This document shows, piece by piece, positions 1 to 11,178 of a stretch of DNA of 64,000 nt (the first letter of the stretch is position 1; each line of letters opens with the position of its first letter). Under the pieces are notes generated by a model. That model was given only the letters and a program-made list of their open reading frames with translations, was not told the DNA's origin and searched no databases. The translations under genes and the position numbers were made by a program. Where the stretch lies: contig CM043968.1 in assembly GCA_014529385.2 (NCBI GenBank), forward strand, positions 22,819,013-22,883,012, in the 5' to 3' direction. Source of the DNA: Adiantum capillus-veneris. Its lineage: Eukaryota; Streptophyta; Polypodiopsida; Polypodiales; Pteridaceae.

Positions 1-1570
1 GTCATAATAATCAATATCTAATTCTCCTAAATGATTTTCTCATATTAAACTGATCATTTAATGTGGGGAAGTGCCAGGGGAGAAAAAGCTAGAATATTGG
101 TTAAGCTAGCAGACCGGCCACAGTAGGGATCCAAAGGAGGGAAAATAGGGATCCAAAGGGGGGGCCATCTGCAAAAGAGCCATGTGCAACAATGGGCTAA
201 AAAGACCCTAAGGTTCAGCCCATTAAGACTTCCAAAATTCAAAGGTTGTGTCCAAAGGGTTAAAGCTTAGGGGGAATTGGATGCTTTGTGTGCTCTCCAA
301 AGTCAATGCACATCCCTACATGGGAGGGGGCGAGCCCTTCTTCTAGGGGATGAGAGAGAAAGCCAACACACACACACAAGCCCCTTTACACAAAGGGAAT
401 TAGGGACACATGTCAGCTCCCTAGCCCAGATGCCCACAAGGTGTGTCCAATTCCTATTGGATGACCCTTGAAGTGGACCAATGAGAATTAAGCTAGAGTA
501 AATCTAGTTTAATTAATTTAAAAACATTTAATAAAAGAAACCAATAAGAATTAAGTCTCCTAGAAGACTATTGGGCAGTCTCCCAAAGGGTCCAATGAGC
601 ATTCAGGAGCCCCATGGCTTGCCTGATTCCTATTGGCCAGGAGGCAAAGGGGTCCAATGAGAGTTTAGTTTAATTATTTAATTACCTCAAGCTCTCACAA
701 AAGGGGAAAGGGGGACACATGTCAGAAGGCTATCACTTATGCTGCTTAATTGTAATTGGCTTGACTTGGGGAGGGCCAATGAGGCTGCAGAAAGAGAAAA
801 TAGCAAGGGGGCTCGCCCAAGAGAGAGGGGGGGCTGATTTTTGCTTGGCATTATCAAACACACACTCACACAATCTCATGTGTGAAGAAAGAGAAGACTA
901 TCTCTTCCCAAGCTTTAATGGAGAACTCATCACCTACTCCAAGCTTGTGAGATAGAAGCCTACCTCAACACTCTCTTGGCATGTGGATGCAAATCCAACC
1001 AAGAGCCAAGCTTCAATGCATGCTCATCTCCTCTACCAAGCTAATTACTAAGCTAAGCTATGCTAATATGAGTGATTATGTGAGGAGATGTACATCTTTC
1101 TCGTAAGATACTCCTTCTTCCTCTCAATCTACTCTCATACCCTGCTAGCTCTCACCATCTTCGAAGGTGTGTGAGGTCTTGGGTCTGAGAACGGGGATAA
1201 TTCAAGTTGTGTTTGTTAAGTGTTTTGCTTAGTGCATGAAGCTTCCATCTTCATTGCACTAGATAGTCTTGAAGGAACACAAAGGATTGTATTGTACAAT
1301 GTCTCTCTTGATAGGAGAAACCATAATACAAAGCCTTTTGGAGGGGGGACCGGCTCCATGCAAATCCGGTCCTCAACTGTTGTCAATAGCTTAATTTCTC
1401 TCTCTTTTGAAAGTATTGTTGATGCTATCTAACTAGGTGTTATGCTTTTTGTTGCTCTCTCCACCCAAGCACTCTTGTAATTCTCATTAGTAATCTATTC
1501 TAATGAAATGCCCACTATGTTCATGCTAATTTCCGCTACACATAAGTTATTAGGCCATTAGAATGTTACA
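1..1570 (+). mobile_element. 5' LTR of Ty3/Gypsy chromovirus (first base outside the window)
   Basis: This stretch matches the reverse complement of 9288-10815 almost base for base. It ends in TACA at 1570, directly before a tRNA-Met primer binding site, so it is the left LTR. The other copy starts TGTCATAATAATC, whereas the window starts GTCATAATAATC, so exactly one LTR base is cut off. Full LTR length is about 1571 bp. The few differences seen by eye between the two copies indicate a fairly young insertion. No target-site duplication can be checked because the left flank is outside the window. Short ORFs inside it recur in both copies and are not genes. Confidence 0.93.
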
Positions 1571-1571
1571 T

Positions 1572-1583
1572 TGGTATCAGAGC
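1572..1583 (+). other. Primer binding site, tRNA-iMet type
   Basis: TGGTATCAGAGC lies one base after the LTR end. It is the standard plant primer binding site complementary to the 3' end of initiator tRNA-Met. The region 1584-1987 is the untranslated leader before gag. Confidence 0.93.
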
Positions 1584-1987
1584 ACAAGGTTTCTCTTTTC
1601 TTGCTCAAGAAGGGAGGTCCTCAAGCTAGCTACAAATGGTTGGTATTATTAATTGCCTGTGAGTAAGTAGAATAGGGATTTTTTAGCCTTGCAGTGCGCT
1701 TGCCTTTGTGCAGTTAACGGGGCATCACCGTCGAGAGCTATGGTCTTAATAGTGGAGTCCTATGGGGCTTGCGTACGGCTTAACCACTATAGAGCTATTA
1801 GAAGCTTGACAGGAGCCGGTGTTGTTTTGGTGTTGAAGGACACTCTCTTCTATTCCTTGCAATTAATGGTATTCGAGCCGCGGGTACAATAGCTTGAGTG
1901 CTTTTTCTAAAGGGGTAAAGAGGAGTAGCAACTAGGGCTTGAAGTACCAAAGTACACCTAAAAAGTTTACGCCTAAAAGTTGTTAGA

Positions 1988-3272
1988 ATGGATGACAATA
2001 GTAAAGAGAGTGAAATTAATGTTGATAACTTTGATTTTGCTCATGAGCAAGCTACTAATGATGCTTCAATGCTTGTTAACTATCTTGTTTCTAGGCTTCA
2101 ACAAGCCATGGGCAATCCATCTCTCCAAAGTGAAGTGCAACGGCAGCTCCGTGCTCACGGGATTCTCCAAGCTCATCACCATGACGAGAGAACACCTAGG
2201 AAGCCTCCTTGTGAGACTACCAAAAGAGGTCTCTCTCCGATTCGGGAAGAAGAAGATAATCCATACGAAGGGCTCAAGAATTTACTTCTTGATGATGCAT
2301 CTCCTTCCCAAAGGAGAACTCAAGAGCCTCCACCGAAGGAACGAGAAAGAAGTGAGTCTCCCGCCACCTCGGCGGAGATGGCTCCACGAAGACGGCGGGC
2401 TAAACGCTCTCCATCACCACCAAAGCGGAGAAGACCATCATATTCCTATGCTCACCACAATTCAAAGAGGGATGATAAAAAGCAAGAGAAGAAAAAGGCG
2501 AGAAAGAGGACACCCTCTTCTCCATCTTCTTCATCCTCTTCCTCTTATGAAAGCTATGGTGAAGACGACAAAGATCAAGACAAGAAAAAGGCGAGAAAGA
2601 GGTCACCCTCTTCTCCACCTTCTTCAAATTCTTCACCTTCTGAAGAAAGTGATGGTGCAACCTTTGAACCATCAAAAAGAAGAGGCCATAGGAAATCCTA
2701 TGCCGCATGGAAGAGGTCGTCCAAGCTGAAGAAATTCAAAGAGGGAGGGAAGAGCATCTCTTTCCTTACCTATGATGGTACCTTTGGTGCTACGGACAAA
2801 GTCTTGGCCTTTATCCAACAATTCGATGTGGCGTTTGAGGGCTTCACGGAGTCCTCTAAGCTACGCCATGTAGCTATGCACTTTCAAAAGTCCGCCAGAC
2901 AATGGTGGTCTAGCCTACGAGCCAACGGTGAAGCTCCACGAACATGGAAGGCTTTAAGAGCTTCCATTATGAAGCAGTTTTTGGCCACCGATGCCAAAGA
3001 CAAAGTACTCACCGAATGGCGAAGCTTAAAGCTCTCTCCCAATGAATCCATCCACAAATATGTAGACAAGTTTTGGGACTTACAACTCAAAGCCACTGTC
3101 TTCAAAAAGTTGGATTTTGGAGAGCAAAAGCAACAATTTTGTGCGGGCTTAACCGAAGAAATGGCGGAGTATGTCAACTCCCAAAGGCCACGTACCATAT
3201 CGGCGGTAATACACCATACTATGGTGGCCTCTAGAATCAATTTCCAAACGGGGGTTAAAAGAAATAATAAGT
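1988..3272 (+). CDS. Chromovirus Gag, cut off at an inversion breakpoint
   Basis: The open frame encodes a retrotransposon capsid protein. Residues 1-110 are acidic and unremarkable. Residues 110-250 are rich in Arg, Lys and Ser, with runs such as SPPKRRRPS and KKKARKR followed by poly-Ser, and contain a 96 bp tandem duplication (about 2470-2565 and 2566-2655). Residues 255-420 are a typical retrotransposon gag domain (YDG near the start, QWWSSL, F-W-x-L). The frame then runs into unrelated sequence and stops at 3289. The expected zinc knuckle and protease are missing here; they lie on the minus strand at 14822-14187. The ATG at 1988 follows a 400 bp leader and is the likely start. An overlapping frame from 1980 is a shadow. 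Confidence 0.88.
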
Positions 3273-3275
3273 CGT
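3265..3275. other. Left breakpoint of inversion 1
   Basis: Chromovirus gag on the plus strand changes within these bases into the middle of transposon gene B on the minus strand. The mirror-image switch is at 14818-14826. A few A/T bases are shared, so the exact base is ambiguous; small losses at the joint are likely. Confidence 0.82.
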
Positions 3276-4210
3276 GCCTTGAACTGTGAAGCGGCACCAT
3301 TTAACCAAACCCAATGATAACGGAAACACTGTCCTTGTTGTTTCATCCAACTGTCATGCAAGAGAAAACAATGTTGAACAAAGAGCGTGTCATGGAGCTT
3401 ATCGTCTGATATGTAAAAATGCAGAGTCTTTTCAATGGCTCCTGCTGAATTTCTGCTATAAGAGATGTGCACCAGTATTGTGACCTGTGTTGACCACCAA
3501 TGCATGGACTGAATCTCATTCTCCACTTTAAAGTTGTAATTCTCTGCAAAATCAACAACAGAAACCACAACGTCGCTTGGAAACTTTAGCAAGCAGTCTT
3601 TAAATTGCTTGGCCTGCCACCTAAAAACAAAGATGTGCTTGACAAAGCTTTTCAGATGATCTGAAAAAAGATGAATGAAAGTTTCACTTTTCATCCTTTC
3701 CACGACTAACTCCTTTCTCTTCTTCTCATTTCCTTCAGCATTAACCTGTCCAATACCCACATCCTTAAATATCTTAACAATCACCTCCCTGCTATCTGCT
3801 GCAATCTCGTCTGGGCAGAATGACAACTTCCTTACACCACATCTAGGGCACTCTCCCAGCAAGCATCTCTGTGCATGATATTCATGATCCTTAGGGCGAG
3901 GGCACAATATGAAATCCAGCAAGATACTTATGTGCTGAAAAACTGCCTGGTTTGTAGAACACTCACCTACTTCACACTGTGTACCACAAATGGAGCATCT
4001 ACATGGATGTTCATTTGCGTGATGCCCAAACTTGTTCAGGTGCATTTGATTGAAAGCATCCCTGAAGTATACCATCTGGATATGGTAAATACAGCAGCAA
4101 GTATAGCGCTCCTTTAATTTTTGGACAAAGAATGGCTTGAGTGTCTCAAAGGACCTAAGTGACAACTCCACCGCAGGATACGTGCTTTTGAATCTTCTGT
4201 AGAGCTCCAC
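3273..4210 (-). pseudogene. Transposon copy 1 gene B, exon 2 (5' part): DDE-transposase-like
   Basis: The exon opens at 4210 after an acceptor ...TATATAG and starts VELYRRF. It has a Cys/His-rich segment (CRCSICG, then CPRPKDHEYH, GECPRCG), then the block VVDFAENY followed by NEIQSMHW, and ends in NGAASQFK at the inversion breakpoint. These blocks, with GKGEHD at 14.9 kb, recall uncharacterised eukaryotic DDE-type transposase-like proteins (from memory, not searched). The expected catalytic Asp in SDGAA is Asn here (LNGAA); the 62.9 kb copy keeps the Asp. The exon continues on the plus strand at 14823. Family assignment is inference. Confidence 0.72.
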
Positions 4211-5628
4211 CTATATACGAAATTTGATCCACATTAGAGCTCAGAATATTACTATAAAACAGCAAAGCACCAAAGTAGTTTACAGTACCAAAACTAACAA
4301 TGTAAACCACCAACTCATTGTAATATACCAAATTTGGCACTGTATTGCCAGATTTCAGGCAACAGTACCAAATTAAGTGCAGAAAAGCACCTGGATTGAT
4401 AGTACCAAACTGGATTCATAGTACCAAAGTGGGTACATTTCTGTACATTGCATAGAACCAGCCTGTATTCATAGGACCAAGCAGGGTCCATAGTACCAAA
4501 TTATGTACATTGCATAGTACCAACCGAATCCATAGTACAAAACAGGGTCCCTACTACCAAATTCTGTACATTGCATGGTACCAGCCTGAATTCAGAGTAC
4601 CAAACAAGATCCCTAGTACCAAGTTTCGTACATTGTATGGTACTAGCTTGAGTTCATAGTACCAAGCAGGATCTCTAGTACCAAATTCTGTACGTTGCAT
4701 GGTACCAACCTGAATTCATAGTACCAAACCTAGTACCAAACAGGATCCCTAATACCAAATTCTGTACATTGCATGGTACCAGCCTGAATTCATAGTACCA
4801 AACATGATCCCCATTACCAAATTCTCTACATTGCATGGTACCAGCCTAAATTCATAGTACCCAAAAGGATCATTAGTACCAAATATTGTACATTGCATAG
4901 TACTAGCTTGAATTCATAGTACCAAAAAGGATCCCTAGTACCAAATCATGTACATTGCATAGTACTAGCTTGAATTCATAGTACCAAAAAGGATCCCTGG
5001 TACCAAATCCTATACATTGCATAGTACTAGCTTGAATTCATAGTACCAAAAAGGATCCCTAGTACCAAATCCTATACATTGCATAGTACCAGCCTGAATT
5101 CATAGTATCAAACAGTATCCCTAGTACCAAATTCTGTACATTGCATAGTACCAGCCTAAATTCACAGTATCAAACAGGATCCCTAGTGCCAAAGTGGGTA
5201 CATGTATGTACCCTGCATAGTACCCATTTGGAAACCTAGTACCAATTTGGGTACTTTTTTGTATACTGCAAAGCTACAAAATGGATCCATAGTTCCAAAA
5301 TAACAACTTTCCAGATACAAAAAAGTACCTAATTGGGACTGTGCATCTTTACTTTGGAGCATTTCTACCAAACAATGGTACTATGCATCTGTTTGGTACT
5401 ATTCAGAATCTAGAGAAGCTTCAAATTGGGTAAAACTGAGGTAGGAATCAGGACCAGAATGATACCATGTTTGGCATGCTGGGAATTGGTCAAATTTTGG
5501 CATGCTGGAAATGGTACTATGGAGCTGAGTATTCGTACAATGATTGTTGGCTAACAAGTTGTGGTATTCTGTGTTAATCCAAGAGTAAAAGGGCGAGCAA
5601 GGATTACAGTGTGGGCAACACATATTAC
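4211..5628 (-). repeat. Gene B intron (copy 1), AGTACCAAA array with 60-62 bp higher-order unit
   Basis: The interval is bounded by a donor (CAG|GTAATA at 5628) and an acceptor (ATAG at 4211). About 4350-5400 is a degenerate array whose core is AGTACCAAA on the plus strand (TTTGGTACT in the gene's sense). Between about 4440 and 5190 the nonamers form a longer unit of 60-62 bp containing 'CATAGTACCAGCCTGAATTC' and 'GGATCCCTAGTACCAAATTC', present about a dozen times. The same core fills two introns of gene A in this copy. Confidence 0.88.
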
Positions 5629-6422
5629 CTGCGAATCATCTAGAAGATGTATGGGATGTTTGATGACACATTTTGCCTCAATCCTATGCTTATAGATATC
5701 CGTTTTGTTAGGAGAAACTCTTGGATCGTATTTCCAGAAAGCGGCCACCAAATCTCTAGTTTCGATTGTGATACTTGTATGCAGAGGCAACTGTCTGTGA
5801 CAAGCACTAAGTGGCAACACTTCATCCTCATCTTTCATTCCCAGTCGACTGCTTGGTGCCGCTATATTACGTCGATGAACACCCAAGGCAGCAACAATTT
5901 TGGACTGTTTCACAGTGGTTATGCTCTGATCACCATTGTTCAGTATCATCGTCAAAGAGATTCTCCTCACAAAAAGCTCAGTTGAAGAGTGGGGCACTTT
6001 CAGCTGAGTCAATGTGTTGCTAACATCGGAAAGAAGACTCAATTGCACATCCGAACTCCTCAACTTGGAAAATGGCTAATGATGCATGAGCTGCTCTAGA
6101 ATTTCTTGTTGTTCTAGTGTTGTTAGTCCTTGGGTCTGCCGACGCCAACATCTAGCCATGGCTTTGCATATATTGTTCCTTGATCTAGTTGCAGCAAGTT
6201 CAGCTCTCTTAGCAGGGTTGCACTCCTTGTGTCATTCCTCACGCTTCTTTTGTGCCCAATAGTCCCGCAAAAATACTTCGTTGCTGACAGGTTCATGAAT
6301 GCTCGTGGTTTCCATCATAGAACCCTCTGTAGATGCAGGTACCCCTGACTCGAGATAGGTGAAGGAATCACGCTCAGTATCCATCGTCATCTCTGAAGAT
6401 ATGGTACTCGCTTGAGCTGCCA
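5629..6422 (-). pseudogene. Transposon copy 1 gene B, exon 1
   Basis: The likely start is the ATG at 6422 (MAAQAST), directly after a long CT tract in sense orientation. The product is hydrophilic. It contains RDYWAQKKREE, then MARCWRRQTQGLTT, a block NTLTQLKVPHSS, and RVSPNKTDIYKHR near the end, and finishes at the donor CAG|GTAATA (5629). The last block and the donor are conserved in copy 3 (55071), and related blocks occur at 59.7-60.37 kb. Two in-frame stops, TGA near 6233 and TAG near 6076, show it is dead. The region has no recognised catalytic motif and may be the N-terminal DNA-binding part; that is inference. Confidence 0.68.
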
Positions 6423-6451
6423 TGGTTGTATGGTGGGAGAGGGAGAGAGGC

Positions 6452-6456
<5 letters not shown>

Positions 6457-6529
<73 letters not shown>
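6457..6529. repeat. (GA)n microsatellite in gene B leader
   Basis: About 36 GA units sit about 35 bp upstream of the gene B start codon, so the transcript would carry a CU tract. Gene A of this copy has a longer one at the equivalent place (22613-22721). Leu/Ser frames through it are artefacts. Confidence 0.95.
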
Positions 6530-6537
<8 letters not shown>

Positions 6538-6821
6538 GGTGGGCGGGAAGGGTGGGTGCTCCACAGAGAATGTGTGTGTGTGAGTGAGTGAGAAAGAGAG
6601 AGAGATAGAGCGAGCCAGCGGAATCTCCTTCCTCACTTCTTGCACCCACATCGTTTATCTGTTATAACCCGTTTCGGGAAAAAAGAATAAAGTAGAGTAA
6701 ATTATAAAGCCTCCAAGAAATTGATTTTATTTTTTCTCGTTTTTGTTCAATTTTGCATCTTTACTTGGGTCTAATTCTCCTTACCACACCCACCAAGCCT
6801 AGATGGTGTCAAGCACAACCA
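6530..6821. other. Outer flank of gene B inside the transposon
   Basis: A (TG)n/(AG)n-rich stretch to about 6610 is followed by AT-rich sequence with no recognisable coding. By position it should contain the gene B promoter, but no clear TATA element was identified. Confidence 0.4.
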
Positions 6822-6853
6822 ATTTTGTACCACCATCCCTTGCTTTCAGCATG
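6822..6853. repeat. Candidate terminal inverted repeat of transposon copy 1, gene B end
   Basis: The string TTTTGTACCACCATC then CCTTGCTTTCAGCATG recurs with two mismatches at 22977-23007, outside gene A. Both read outward from their gene. In today's orientation they are direct repeats; once inversion 1 is allowed for, they are inverted, as terminal repeats should be. No clean target duplication was found: the two outer flanks share only TAGTG at a similar distance. Confidence 0.62.
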
Positions 6854-8148
<1,295 letters not shown>

Positions 8149-8330
8149 CCATGCATCAATACAAGGGCAAGGAGAAAAAAATTCCATTGCGGCCCATTTT
8201 GGCAGGACAAGGGAGGGGAGATAGGGAGAGAGAGCAAGAGAGAGGTGGCATGCATTCTGTTGGCAAAGGCAAACAAACACACACACACACACACATCAAT
8301 TAGTTTTTTGTTTGTCTTCTATTGTTGTGG

Positions 8331-8545
8331 GAGAGCAAGGAAAAATCAACAATGGGGAGTTGCACGGTGTCGTGCAAGAGCAAGGCATAGTCCACAATGG
8401 AGAGTTTCATGACAATGGGGTGTGTTACCCCTACAAACTACTCTAACAAATGGAACAGAGCAAGGAAAATGCAACGATGGAGAGTTGCACAATGATGGGA
8501 TGTGGGATCCTTGCAAACTACTATGGAAAATGGAAGAGAATATTG
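8331..8545. repeat. Short imperfect tandem repeat
   Basis: The motif GAGCAAGGAAAAT plus CAACAATGGAGAGTTGCA recurs near 8331, 8379 and 8456, the last two followed by a similar CTACAAACTACT / TTGCAAACTACT. The remainder of 8147-9287 is non-coding as far as visible, with a (CT)13 tract at 8953-8978. Confidence 0.55.
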
Positions 8546-9287
8546 CAGGTGAATGAGAGAGAGAGAGGGCAGATGCAGGCAAAGAGATAGAGGGAAAGGG
8601 ATTGGCAAAGAGCGAGCGATGGCAAGCACGAGGAAGACAGTGCCAATAGCAGCAGCGACTTTTTTTTTATTGTCAGATTCTCTAGATTTCTAGGGATTTT
8701 AAAGGGATAATTCATTGAATTCCATGAAATCTACCCACCATGTATTTTAGTACTCCTCTAACAAAGTGTAATGTGAGTCACTATTGAATGAATCATGAAA
8801 GTAAATCTATAAAATATCCACCAAAATAGAAGGGGACACAAAATGCTTCTTTTGACAAGTTAATCAAAAAATTAAAATAACCTGCCAGTTACATCAAGAA
8901 AGAAAATATAACTTTAAAAAAATATTATAATAATAAAATCAAATAAAAACACCTCTCTCTCTCTCTCTCTCTCTCTCAACTTTCTTTCACAAATCCACAC
9001 ATCTCCCTTGGGCAATGGGTAGCCTTGTGGGCGGGCTTTAAAACACAACAGAGTCATGCTTTCACTCTATCAACTTCAGCTTGAACCACTACTCGTGTGC
9101 CTCTTCAATTATAGGTGCTTCTTCCTCCTCTACACAAATCCATGTGTCTTCAGCCCTTCGTGAGCTACTTTTATGGATTCATATGAGCCACCTTTGTAGG
9201 GTCCAACTCCTCTCACCTCACGCGAGTCAAACCGTCTCAGGGGAGGGAGTCACACAAGTTTCAAAGGGGGGATTCCAAGAGGCAAAT
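8546..9287. other. Non-coding region next to the truncated LTR
   Basis: AT-rich DNA with a (CT)13 tract at 8953-8978. The last ~290 bp (9000-9287) are more GC-rich and abut the LTR exactly where the LTR loses its normal end. No coding potential was recognised. Confidence 0.45.
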
Positions 9288-10815
9288 TAGCATGAACATA
9301 GTGGGAATTTCATTAGAATAGATTACTAATGAGAATTACAAGAGTGCTTGGGTGGAGAGAGCAACAAAAAGCATAACACCTAGTTAGATAGCATCAACAA
9401 TACTTTCAAAAGAGAGAGAAATTAAGCTATTGACAATAGTTGAGGACCGGATTTGCATGGAGCCGGTCCCCCCTCCAAAAGGCTTTGTATTATGGTTTCT
9501 CCCATCAAGAGAGACATTGTACAATACAATTCTTTGTGTTCCTTCAAGACTAGCTAGTGCAATGAAGATGGAAGCTTCATGCACTAAGCAAAACACTTAA
9601 CAAACACAACTTGAATTATCCCCGTTCTCAGACCCAAGACCTCACACACCTTCAAAGATGGTGAGAGCTAGCAGGATATGAGAGTAGATTGAGAGGAAGA
9701 AGGAGTATCTTACGAGAAAGATGTACATCTCCTCACATAATCACTCATATTAGCATAGCTTAGCTTAGTAATTAGCTTGGTAGAGGAGATGAGCATGCAT
9801 TGAAGCTTGGCTCTTGGTTGGATTTGCATCCACATGCCAAGAGAGTGTTGAGGTAGGCTTCTATCTCACAAGCTTGGAGTAGGTGTGAGTTCTCCATTAA
9901 AGCTTGGGAAGAGATAGTCTTCTCTTTCTTCACACATGAGATTGTGTGAGTGTGTGTTTGATAATGCCAAGCAAAAATCAGCCCCCCCTCTCTCTTGGGC
10001 GAGCCCCCTTGCTATTTTCTCTTTCTGCAGCCTCATTGGCCCTCCCCAAGTCAAGCCAATTACAATTAAGCAGCATAAGTGATAGCCTTCTGACATGTGT
10101 CCCCCTTTCCCCTTTTGTGAGAGCTTGAGGTAATTAAATAATTAAACTAAACTCTCATTGGACCCCTTTGCCTCCTGGCCAATAGGAATCAGGCAAGCCA
10201 TGGGGCTCCTGAATGCTCATTGGACCCTTTGGGAGACTGCCCAATAGTCTTCTAGGAGACTTAATTCTTATTGGTTTCTTTTATTAAATGTTTTTAAATT
10301 AATTAAACTAGATTTACTCTAGCTTAATTCTCATTGGTCCACTTCAAGGGTCATCCAATAGGAATTGGGCACACCTTGTGGGCATCTGGGCTAGGGAGCT
10401 GACATGTGTCCCTAATTCCCTTTGTGTAAAGGGGCTTGTGTGTGTGTGTAGGCTTTCTCTCTCATCCCCTAGAAGAAGGGCTCGCCCCCTCCCATGTAGG
10501 GATGTGCATTGACTTTGGAGAGCACACAAAGCATCCAATTCCCCCTAAGCTTTAACCCTTTGGACAAAACCTTTGAATTTTGGAAGTCTTAATGGGCTGA
10601 ACCTTAGGGTCTTTTTAGCCCATTGTTGCACATGGCTCTTTTGCAGATGGCCCCCCCTTTGGATCCCTATTTTCCCTCCTTTGGATCCCTACTGTGGCCG
10701 GTCTGCTAGCTTAACCAATATTCTAGCTTTTTCTCCCCTGGCACTTCCCCACATTAAATGATCAGTTTAATATGAGAAAATCATTTAGGAGAATTAGATA
10801 TTGATTATTATGACA
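9288..10815 (-). mobile_element. 3' LTR of the chromovirus, terminally truncated
   Basis: This is the reverse complement of 1-1527 with few differences. It begins TGTCATAATAATC at 10815, right after a purine-rich tract. It stops matching after CATGCTAATTT near 9288, so the last ~43 bp, including the terminal CA, are absent and replaced by unrelated sequence. It is the 3' LTR of the element whose 5' LTR is at 1-1570, inverted relative to it. Confidence 0.92.
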
Positions 10816-10828
10816 TTACCTCTCTCTT
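10816..10828 (-). other. Polypurine tract
   Basis: On the minus strand AAGAGAGAGG precedes TAA and the LTR start TGTC. This is the expected plus-strand primer of the chromovirus. From here to 11178 the element has an untranslated 3' region. Confidence 0.8.
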
Positions 10829-11178
10829 GAAATCATGGTCGTCCTCGACTATGGTGTAGAGAAGATAAAGCATATTCATGAGTCCTTTTCTTAGCGGGTA
10901 GAGGATCCCTATGTTACCCTACGACATCATTCCATAATGGATGACTAGTCCATTTGGCGCTTGAGAGCCTGAGGCTGCCGCAAGCATGTCTGCACATCAG
11001 TCCTATCAGTCTTCCGTAGTAGAGTGACAAGCTCTACTTGGTGTTTGGGAGAGGTCGTCTCCACAAACTTGATCTAAACATGCATACTACTTCATTTTTG
11101 TGCACAAATTTTGTTTAAAAAAAGAGTCTTATAAGACAAAAACTTTGTTCATTTTTTTTTAACATTTTGTACATTTGC

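Noticed and set aside
1980-2729. 249-residue ORF overlapping gag
   Set aside because: Shadow frame of gag; repeats of Arg/His arise from the Ser/Lys coding on the correct frame.
1-3272. Independent truncated chromovirus unrelated to 9288-14822
   Set aside because: The gag piece ends and the zinc-knuckle piece starts at the same point of one polyprotein with compatible frames, and gene B shows the matching double break.
4340-5400. Regular repeats with spacers, CRISPR-like at first sight
   Set aside because: The setting is a eukaryotic intron, units are degenerate, the 'spacers' are themselves repeated, and no cas genes occur.
6232-6651. ORFs with long Ser-Leu runs over GA/CT tracts (also at 7929-8303, 55797-56230, 63048-63496)
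   Set aside because: They are dinucleotide repeats read in frame, not proteins.
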